Shown: positions 56,255-64,000 of the stretch, one piece after another
Layout: each line of letters begins with the position of its first letter
How positions within the stretch are numbered: position 1 is the stretch's first letter
Assembly (NCBI GenBank): GCA_019096155.1
Contig: JAHCVI010000006.1
Coordinates: 2,046,001-2,110,000, forward strand
Length of the DNA stretch: 64,000 nt
Direction of reading: 5' to 3'
From: Staphylotrichum longicolle
Taxonomy: Eukaryota; Ascomycota; Sordariomycetes; Sordariales; Chaetomiaceae
Notes under the pieces: generated by a model
Seen by the model: the letters and a program-made list of their open reading frames with translations, nothing else
What the model was told of the DNA's origin: nothing
Database searches by the model: none
Translations under genes and position numbers: made by a program

Positions 56255-58905
56255 ATGGCAGCCACTTCGGAGACTCACCGCCCATTGAAGGTGTTGGTGG
56301 TTGGTGCAGGTACTTGCCCCCCCTGAAAAGACCCCTGCCCTCCAAACTCGACTAACACAGTGCTGTCTAGGCATTGGAGGGCTGACGGCCGCCCTGGGCT
56401 TGCGCCAGCAGGGGCATGAAGTGACCGTGAGCAGTCCATGTGATGTTTTGAAAATGGAAAAGGGGTTCTCACACAAGTTTAGCTTTTCGAGAGGTCACAG
56501 CTCGCCCAGGAGACGGGCGCTGCCATCCATCTTGCGCCCAACTGCCACAGCATTCTTCGAAGGCTCGGCATCTTCCCCGAATCGTTTGGCGCCAACCCAG
56601 TGAATGGTGTAAGTCTCGACATTGGCCCCTTTTAGGAGCATGTCAAGCTCACAAAACCTAGATTACCGAGTATACCCCTGAAGGCAAACTCAAGTTTGAC
56701 ATAGATTTGAGAAAGGCCCTCTCAATCTGGCAACAAGTGAGTGTCACCCCCGCCAGCTGTGATTCATCGGAATCAGTTACTGACAGCAGATCGGCGTAGC
56801 CATGGATGCTGTCTCACCGTGTCCAGCTCCACGAGGATCTGAAGCGCAAGGCGACGTCCCCTGACGGTGCCGGAATCCCGGCTGTGCTAAAGACTTCGAG
56901 CATTGTGAAGGATGTCGACCCCAACACCGCCACTGTCACCTGGGAAGACGGGTCTTCGTTCTCTGGAGACTTGGTCTTGGGGGCGGATGGAGTTAGCGTA
57001 GGTGACCCCCGTTCTCAGCACTGATGACCTCTGCTATTGTTGCCAGTGTCTCAAAAGCCAAACTGCTTACACCAATTCCTCAGTCTGTCACCCGCAAGAT
57101 TGTCGTCGGTCCTGAGATTGTGCCTTTCGGATCCGGCAAGAGCGCCTTCAGGTTCCTGATCCCCCACGAGCAGATTCTTAAGAACCCAATCACCCAGAAG
57201 CTGGCGGAGCGCCAAGGATACATGACGATGTGGATTGGCGATGACCGCCGGCTCGTTATGTACCCGTGCTCCGACAACACCATGATGAACTTTGTGGGCA
57301 TCCACCCGAGTGAGCTGTCTGCTTCCAAGGGAGAAGGTACGTTTTATCGCCGCCCAAGAGGTCTTCGAGCGAGCCACTTTGCTGACGCTAATCTTAATCT
57401 GTCTTCAGGGTGGAATCGTGGTGTGGCCAAGGAAGTTCTCCTTGATGTGTACAAGAGCTTCGGACCTCTTGTCCAGGCTCTGCTCGAGATGACCGATGTC
57501 AGCGCCCTCAAAGTGTGGACTCTCCTTGACATGGACAGGATTCCTCGTTGGTATAAGGGGCGCGTGGCATTGTTGGGAGATGCCGCTCATCCGTTTTTGC
57601 CGCATCAGGGACAAGGAGGTAAGCATCTGACAGCATTCCTGACCGCTTCGCACCGGACCTGTCGCTGACCCAGACCTCAGGCGGCATTGCGATGGAGGAC
57701 GCTGCGTCTTTGTCTGCCCTCTTGCCCCGGGGCACCACGGCTGAGGACGTCCCCGACCGCTTGGCCCTCTACGAGAAGATCCGTGACGGCAGAGCCCACA
57801 AGGTCCAGAGCTTGACCCGACTGGCGGGTCTGGACCTTAATGATGCGAGCCGCGGTACTTTCAACAGTACGTTCCCCCTTTACCGCCTAAGCAGCTCGCT
57901 CTGCCGATGTTGACCAAACCTGCAGTCATGGATTTCATGTACTACAACTTCGGCCACGACGAGTGGCACAACTCCACCCGTGCCCTCAAAGAGCACCTCT
58001 GGGCGCGCAACGGCCCCGTCCGCTCGCGGGCTCCCCTCTCCTTCGGACCCAGCCCGAGCCCCCGGCAGGACCACTACGGCCGGCCCATCCCGGCCAACGA
58101 CTCCCGTTTCACCACGTACTCGATCCGCTTCCGCTCCTCCGCCACCTACCTCAAGACGCTCTTCCCCACACCCGAGTTCAGCTTCTCCAGCCCCGGCACC
58201 GTTGCCGAGGCCAGCTTCAGGTGCACCGAGCTGAGCAACATGGGCTGGCTCGGTGGTGGCGGCTACAAGTACCTGGGCCTGTGGATTCACGGGGTGCAGT
58301 ACACTTGCAAGGACGGGAGCAAGGTACACGGGTCGCTGTTGGTCGTGCTGCTGGAGTCGTTGGCCGACCCGATTATCACGGGCCGGGAAGAGCTGGGGAT
58401 GCCGAAGCTGTTCTGCGACATTGATATCACGAGCAAGGAAGGGGGTTCGACGAGAATTGAGTGCAGCTGGAGAGGCGCGCAGTTCCTGCGGATGCATCTC
58501 GATGGCCTCAAGGAGGAGGTTGCCGGTGACAAGGTTGAGGCGAAGGAAGAGGTTCCCAACGGAACCACGCCTACGGGTCCTCCCGGGCCGCCGAAGCCGG
58601 AGGAGCAAGGAACGCTCATCTACCGCTACATCCCGGCGGTCGGAAAGCCGGGCGAGGCGGATGCCGCGTATCCCGTGCTGATCCGCGAGGGCAGCGGCTC
58701 CTCCTCGATTCCTCGCGTGGTTGAGAAGACTTGCCGGAGCCAAGACAGTCGGCTTGAGTTTCAGGAGGGAGACTGGCAGAGCCTGCCGACTCTGCATCAC
58801 ATTGCGGCGGGGCTTGCTGAAATCCCGGTTTTCAGCGTTGTCGAAGCGAAGGTGGAGGAGGGCCGGGGGGTTGATGACTTGGCGAGCGCCGAGCGGATCG
58901 AGTAG
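56255..58905 (+). CDS. FAD-dependent monooxygenase fused to acetoacetate-decarboxylase-like domain
   Basis: Nine exons (56255-56309, 56371-56426, 56483-56608, 56662-56736, 56800-56997, 57084-57336, 57409-57618, 57681-57866, 57926-58905) give 712 aa in one frame. Residues 1-390: VLVVGAGIGGLTAAL (FAD dinucleotide fold), GAAIHLAPN, LVLGADGVSS (DG motif) and LLGDAAHPFLPHQGQG (GD motif), a salicylate-hydroxylase-type aromatic monooxygenase. From about 430 a second domain runs to the end; it contains FRCTELSNMGWLGGGGY and DPIITGREELGMPK, resembling acetoacetate decarboxylase with Lys547 as candidate Schiff-base residue. The two reactions fit hydroxylation followed by, or coupled to, decarboxylation of a beta-keto or aromatic acid. 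Substrate unknown. Exon 6's acceptor is the least certain splice site. Confidence 0.87.
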
Positions 58906-59284
58906 AGTGTCTTGAGCTAGCAATTTGACTTGTAGATTTGGATACACAACCCGTGCTGGTTTCGGCAGACCCGGTAGCCGACAATGAGTCCCGTCGCGAC
59001 AGGCAGCTGAAGAGGGAAGTCTTGTCTTGAAATATCTTGCTAGTGGCTCATGTCTGAATTCAGACAGCAACAAAAGACGATGCTGAGTGTATCCAATGGT
59101 CCAGTCTGCGGCCAAAAGAACAGAAAGACGTGTGTGCAACCCTGACACAAACTGATTGTACATTAACGTTTCTGACTGTATAAAGAACCCCGCCACACCC
59201 CAATGTCCCCCAAATTTCCCGACACCGAAACCCACGCTGCGGTCCTCTCTACCACGAGTTGAGTGGAGCCATGCAACCACAGGC
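58906..59284. other. Convergent intergenic spacer
   Basis: 379 bases between the monooxygenase (+) and xylanase (-) stops. Nothing recognised. Confidence 0.5.
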
Positions 59285-60029
59285 TCACGAGACGGTGATG
59301 GAGGCGGAACCGCTGCTTCCGTAACCCTCGGTGGCCACAATCTGGTAGTCGAAGGTGCCCAGCGTGAGCCCATAGCTCTTCCAAGCGTTGAAGTGGTTGC
59401 CCGTGGTGACTGAGCCCGAGGTGCGTTTGTTATCGCGGACGGACCAGAACTGCGTAAAGGTCGACGTGCCCAGGATCGAGGGGGCGTTGGTGCGCGTCGC
59501 CTTGTAGATCTTGTACGTCGAGCCGTCGGAGGTCACTGTGCCGACCTGGGTGAGCCCCGTCGACGGATTGTACGTGCCGTACGACTCCACAATGTAGTAC
59601 TCGATCAGCGGGTTCGTGGTCCACCCGTAGACAGAGAGGTAGCTGTTGCCCGACGGGTTGTAGCTGCCCGAGAAGTTGATAGTCCGGGACGCGCCGGGTT
59701 TCCTGGATTGGTGGTGTTAGAGACTCTGCCTAGGTTTTTACCATCCATCTGCCCCTGAGCGGGCTGGGAAAGTCCGAATTCACGTACCAGCCCTTGCCGC
59801 CAACGAAGTTGCCGCAGTTTGTCCACTGAACGGCATAGGACCCGCCGGCGTTGTTCTGGTAGTTAACGGTGCCGCCGCCGTCGGTCCAGAACGAGTAGTA
59901 GTAGCCGTTGTTGGTGCCAGTGCTGCTGGGAGTGCCTGCGCGAGCGGCGAGCTCGTTCACCTCTGTCGTATTGAAGGGGATCGCGAGAGCACCGGCGGCG
60001 CCGAGGAGAAGGGCTTTGACCGAAACCAT
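59285..60029 (-). CDS. Endo-1,4-beta-xylanase, glycoside hydrolase family 11
   Basis: Two exons, 60029-59788 and 59702-59285, with an 85-nt intron (GTACGT ... CTAAC ... CCAG), give 219 aa. The signal peptide MVSVKALLLGAAGALAIPF is followed by a short pro-region ending LAARAG. The GH11 jelly-roll is complete: YYYSFWTDGGGTVNY, WTNCGNFVGGKGW, then PLIEYYIVESYG with the nucleophile Glu, and ATEGYGSSGSAS with the acid/base Glu. No carbohydrate-binding module. The secreted enzyme cleaves internal beta-1,4 bonds of xylan. The promoter has a TATA box and two GGCTAA motifs, in keeping with XlnR/XYR1-type induction. Confidence 0.97.
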
Positions 60030-60119
60030 GGTTATGTCTGGAACTTTGCAGTGTGCAATCTGGTGATGGTTGTGGTGATGTGAGACAGGTTGCAAGTGAT
60101 GATGGCGGTATCTCAGGTA

Positions 60120-60126
60120 CTTATAG
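60120..60126 (-). promoter_or_regulatory. TATA box of the xylanase gene
   Basis: CTATAAG on the minus strand, 91 bases before the xylanase ATG and the only TATA-like motif close by. Distance leaves room for a leader of about 60 bases. Confidence 0.6.
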
Positions 60127-60615
60127 ACTGAGATCTCGATCCAATATCCGAGCCCCCTCCCCCATCCCCATCCCCATCCTCTCCTGAACAAGTCAAGTTC
60201 AGCTTCCCCGCGCACGCGTCGTCATCACTGCCAAAATGGTTCCTACCCCCTACTCGGTGTACTGCTGCTGACGTTTACGGGTGACGCCCGGGCTTCCCTC
60301 GTCACCTGGGACTTGGAGAAGTGGGCTCCCGGCTCCACGCCAGCTCAGTTGAGGAAACAGGGCCGATTGGAGGAACATCAAGGTGCCCCGTAGGTAGGGG
60401 ATCCGACCGCGGCGCCCAAGACGTGTACGGCACGGAATTAGAGTTCCTTGGCACATGCAGTATGGCGCGGGAGGCGGCTGTTGGCTTGTCTGCCGACGGC
60501 AGTGGATGCGGAGCCGCACCATGCCATGGGGTTGCAGTCCCACAGACCTGGTTTGGGAGCATACCCCGCGATCTTCCGTTACATTGGCCCTGCGCGGCCC
60601 TGCGCTAAGCGTTCA

Positions 60616-60621
60616 GGCTAA
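60616..60621 (+). promoter_or_regulatory. GGCTAA motif, candidate XlnR/XYR1 site
   Basis: GGCTAA followed by A, that is the full GGCTAAA consensus of the fungal xylanase activator, about 590 bases before the xylanase ATG. A second GGCTAA is at 60810. Orientation is opposite to the gene, which such sites tolerate. Confidence 0.4.
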
Positions 60622-60809
60622 ATGTACCTGGATCTAGATGCGGAACTCGAGAACGCAAAGGGAAGGTTTCGAGATGTAACAACCAATGCCAGGCGACACT
60701 CACGATCTAGTTCGTGTTTCCCCAAGGATGAAAACGTCCGTGACTAGGGGATGGCCAAATCTCATGGCCCTCCTTGGGTGCTGCCGATCGGTCCCTCCAT
60801 CATTTCAGC

Positions 60810-60815
60810 GGCTAA
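60810..60815 (+). promoter_or_regulatory. GGCTAA motif, candidate XlnR/XYR1 site
   Basis: Second GGCTAA, 780 bases before the xylanase ATG. A hexamer like this also occurs by chance, so the pair is weak evidence on its own. Confidence 0.3.
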
Positions 60816-61187
60816 TTCCTGGCGGCTGAATCTCAGGGACAAACTCACATCGTCAAAGCTTGTTCCTTCACGTTCCAATCTTGGAGATGGGCCCAAACAC
60901 TCTGGCCAAACTCTCCAAGCCCCCTGGCGCTTCTCCACATCGCCGCTCCGCATCAGCTGTGCATGTCGTCTTTCTCTCAAAGGCTTCTGTACACAGTGTA
61001 CAGCATCAGTGTACCTTGGCTTCCTAGTCGTTCGTACCAATACCTGCTGACAGTCGAGCAAGATTGCTGCCAACCTGTTCACGACATGGCCAGAACTTCC
61101 GTGTCAAGGTCCGCCCTGAATGGCCTGGACGCGTTACTCCTATCCTACATCCACATTCTTTTACGCGCACAACCGACACACTCCTCC

Positions 61188-64000
61188 TCAATGCCTCCCC
61201 AGTTGCCCATGAAACTCCATCATCCCAGCCGACGACCTCTGTAACGCCTCCATGAGCTGCAGCAGCCTCTCCACCAGGTGCGGTTTTGGCATTCCCTCAA
61301 AGTTGTCCCTCAGGATCGCGATGGTCGCCCCCAGCACTCCTTCGGGATCACCCACCGAAACATCCCCTCTGCCCCCTTCCCCGGTTCCCGACTCCATCCC
61401 CCTTAGACACGGCATCCCCACCCCAAAGTGCATGAACCTTTGCGCTGCCAAATCATCCTCCCCATCCAGCCACACCGCATCCGGGCCCCCCACCTCACCC
61501 CCTCCTTTCCCCTTCCCGTTGGCGTTGCCCACGGGCCCATGCCCAGACGCAGAAATCAACGCATACACCCACAGCACCAGACTCGCCTGGTACAGCACCA
61601 CGGCCCCGTTCCCCTGCAGCGCGCCGCGCCCCACCCCGCGCGCGAACCGCAGCACCTGGCCGGCGTGGCAAATCGCCTTGCGCGCGGCCTCGGTGCCGGC
61701 CCAGTCCAGCACCGACGCGTACGCGCTGCGCGCCTGCTCGGGCCCCTCGATCCCCGCGAAGATCTGGACCTCCTCGAACGGCGCGTGGAGGTGCAGCAGG
61801 ATGAGCTCGAGCCGCATGCGCACCTCGCGCGCGTGCGGATTGTTGTTGTTGTTGTTGTTGTTGCTGCTGCTGCTGCCGCCCGTGTCGTCGACGGCGAGGG
61901 AGAGGCGGAAGTGCTCGAGCAGCTTGAGCAGCTCCTCGCGGCGCGAGGTGAGCAGAAAAGTGTTCCAGCGGCGGGGCGGGGCGGGCTTGGTGGCGGGCCG
62001 CTGGAGGGTTGTCAGCTGGATGCACTCCCACGCGAGGGACCAGGCGCAGGCGAGGAAGGCCTCGTTGGCGATGGTGACGTCGAGGTTCGGCGGGTGGGCG
62101 CTGCTGGGCGGGGCCTTGAAGGCGCCTGGGTCGTCGAGGTAGTCCGCGACCGAAGGGGGCTGGTGGGAGAGGGAAGGGTAGTGGGTGAGGAGGGCGTGCC
62201 ACTGTTGGGCGGTGGGGGCGGACCAGAGGGAGGGGCAGCACGGGAGCGGGAGGGAGACCTCGGCGTAGGAGATGATGGGGTTGACCATGAGGTACATGGA
62301 CGAGTTGAGGTCGTGCTGGACGAGGCGGAAGGCGGTGCGTTTGAAGGATTCCTGCTGGATCCAAGACCGCCAGGCGGACTCGTCAGGCGTGTTTTGGTCG
62401 CTGGTCTGGGGGATGATGGTGGGGTAGTTGGACTTTCTGAACCGGCCTCCCCGGCGGAACATGGTCGTCGGGGACTGGAGGAAGCTCTCTGTAATCTCTA
62501 CCTTGCGGCTGAGGCCGCTCCAGAGCCCCGTTTCCAGGTTGATGAGAAACGCCTGGGTCAGTTCGATGTTTCTGACCTGTGTGTTGTCGCTTTCCCACAC
62601 TTTGGGTATGGCGGTACGGAGAGACTCTTGCATCGCATAGCCCAGTTTTGTCAGAGTCGGATCCGAAGTCAGCACGGCGCCAGCAGCGGCCATGGCCAAC
62701 AAGAGCTCGGGCTTTTTCTCGTTAGGGTCGAATGTGGCGGCGTGGATGAACGAGTCTGCCCGCGCGTGAGACGAGGTGAGGTAAAACTGGATCAACGTGT
62801 CCAGCAACTCGACGCTCGGGAACGACGCGACTGCCTTGGGGAGGTTCTCGGGCCGGCACGACTTGATCACGATGGTCAGGATGTTGTCGCGCGCGGCGGT
62901 GCTGAGACGCGCGGCCGTGACACGCCGGGGGAACGAGATGTGCGACTCGGGCGACGGATTGTCGCGCGCATCCGAGGGCAGCGAGAGGTTGTGTTCTTCT
63001 GCAGCACCATGGTCCTTTGGATTTGGCCGGAATCGCCAATGGTGGTTCTGGAATGCTTCAGAAGCACTCGTCGCCGCATGAGACGTGCCTGAAACACCCA
63101 TCGGAGGGACCGCCTGCGAAGGCTCTGGTTGCGGAGGGCCACCGAGTTCGAACGGGATGGTTATGTTGTATGAGTCCAGGAAGCGAAGGTCGAGATCGTC
63201 CAGCTCGATGCCTGGGAACGGTTGCCCGAGTCCCATGCCGTTATCACCTGCGGCAGACCAGAGCCCGGGAAGAAAGTTCCACTCTGCAAAGGTGGGCGTG
63301 CAGCACCCTGTCGGGAGTTGCGGTGGAGCTCCCATAAAATCATCGTCTGGGAGTGTGAGATTTCTGGTCAGATAAGAGTGGAGGGGGCGCGTACCAAAGT
63401 GTGTTTGTTGCACTGCTTGGGCTGCGGGTGCACCATTGGCGGTCCCGGGATGGGTATTCGGGTATGGGCTTACTTGCATCGGCGTGGAGGGTTGCTGAGG
63501 AGGTTGAAATGGGTTATGTGGTGGAACTTGCTGAGTCTCGTTGGCGTCTAGTGACATGGGCTCCGCCATATGCACCCCGAGCGATGATGGCATGGACGAA
63601 GGACTCAGCAGGAGGTGGCTCGCTTGCGAGCCCATGGGAGATTCCGGCATGGTGAGGTCGTCGTCGCCGCGCGTGAAGACACATTCAATCCCCTTTTCAG
63701 CACACCGGCGGCACGGCTTTGATTCGGTGCATCGGACATGATTCGAAGCACAAGCCCGGCAGGCTTGAGAGACTCGCCCGGGCACATCCTCGGCGCCACC
63801 CCGGGTCAAATTGTTGACCTTGGCGCTACGCACATCGTGCGCTGCAACATGCCTTTTAAGCAGGTCTCTGAATTTCACGGGGTCTGGTCAGCATTGCAGA
63901 TGAACAAACGCCACGATCGTGGTGTCATGGTGCAGTCTCGGGGTCCCCCTACGTCCGTGAGAATGACTTGCCACAGACGGAGCAGCGATGCGGCTTGAAG
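61188..64000 (-). CDS. C2H2 + Zn2Cys6 transcription factor (runs off right edge)
   Basis: Visible exons are 64000-63953 (partial) and 63867-61188, with an 85-nt intron (GTAGGG ... TTCAG); 909 residues are seen. A classical C2H2 finger spans the intron: C-SV-C, 12 residues, then H-VAA-H. A second finger may lie upstream beyond the window. Next is a full binuclear cluster C-RA-C-ASNHVR-C-TESKP-C-RR-C-AEKGIE-C. A Pro/Gln-rich linker of about 250 residues leads into a fungal-specific transcription factor (middle homology) domain with the RAD-SF-IH-AATFDP motif. A Ser-Asn run (GTT/GCT microsatellite at about 61840-61876) interrupts it. Nuclear DNA-binding regulator of the mixed-finger class; targets unknown. 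Confidence 0.94.
61840..61876. repeat. Trinucleotide microsatellite within the transcription factor gene
   Basis: About seven TTG units followed by four CTG units on the + strand, encoding a Ser-run then Asn-run on the minus strand. Likely length-polymorphic between strains. Confidence 0.85.

Larger units (their letters stand above)
60030..61187. other. Xylanase promoter region, 1.2 kb
   Basis: Between the xylanase start and the stop of the next gene. Regulatory motifs are listed separately; no gene is supported. Confidence 0.5.

Noticed and set aside
57005..57058. Alternative acceptor for exon 6 of the FAD gene at ttgccag (57047)
   Set aside because: It would put the exon in the wrong frame; the acceptor at 57083 restores GADGVS-SVTRK.
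57880..59373. 497-codon frame on the minus strand
   Set aside because: Antisense to exon 9 of the FAD monooxygenase-decarboxylase gene and overlaps the xylanase end; no domain.
61428..63092. 554-codon open frame on the plus strand
   Set aside because: Antisense to the zinc-finger transcription factor, whose domains are unmistakable.
1..64000. CRISPR array, bacterial operon or riboswitch
   Set aside because: Intron-rich fungal genes throughout; no regularly spaced repeats or bacterial signals.
1..64000. Secondary metabolite core cluster
   Set aside because: LaeA-like methyltransferase, MFS, flavoenzyme and Zn2Cys6 genes are present, but no PKS, NRPS, terpene cyclase or DMAT synthase is seen, and the genes are scattered.

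Overview
The window is nuclear DNA from a filamentous ascomycete, most likely a Sordariomycete of the Chaetomiaceae/Sordariales type. The evidence is short GT-AG introns (about 47-140 nt) with CTAAC/CTGAC-like branch sites, GC-rich codon use, HET-domain genes, RTA1, DUF1996, LaeA-like methyltransferase and Zn2Cys6 genes, a GH11 xylanase, and long gene-free spacers. The species cannot be named from sequence alone. Gene models were built by joining ORFs at splice sites that keep frame and family motifs.

Layout. 0-13.3 kb: the 5' end of a DUF1996 secreted protein (-), a HET protein (+), a RibD/DHFR-fold reductase (+), an RTA1 membrane protein (-), a Zn2Cys6 regulator (+), a second HET protein (-), and a left-handed beta-helix sugar O-acetyltransferase with a C-terminal membrane anchor (-). 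13.3-16.6 kb is empty. 16.6-28.5 kb: an eight-exon phosphoketolase (-), RNase H-like gene 1 (-), a tRNA-like unit (-), and a vacuolar-type PMC1 Ca2+-ATPase (+).

28.5-39.7 kb is accessory-looking. It holds RNase H-like genes 2 and 3 (+), four copies of a tRNA-derived, Pol III-type repeat, a G-run array and a polypyrimidine tract. With the copy at 22 kb, tRNA-like units lie within about 0.4-1.0 kb of all three RNase H genes. I regard this association as the most unusual signal in the window.

39.7-51 kb: a small uncharacterised protein (+), a complete DUF1996 protein (-), a GNAT acetyltransferase resembling polyamine acetyltransferases (+), a long coiled-coil protein (-), a LaeA-like methyltransferase (-), and two genuine tRNAs, Gly(GCC) on + and Glu(CTC) with an intron on -. 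51-64 kb: a PAP2 phosphatase relative (+), an MFS transporter (-) divergent from a large FAD monooxygenase fused to an acetoacetate-decarboxylase-like domain (+), a GH11 xylanase (-) with a TATA box and XlnR-type motifs, and the bulk of a C2H2 + Zn2Cys6 transcription factor (-) that runs off the right edge.

Most genes look like independent monocistronic fungal units. The likeliest functional pair is the divergent MFS transporter and FAD monooxygenase/decarboxylase fusion.
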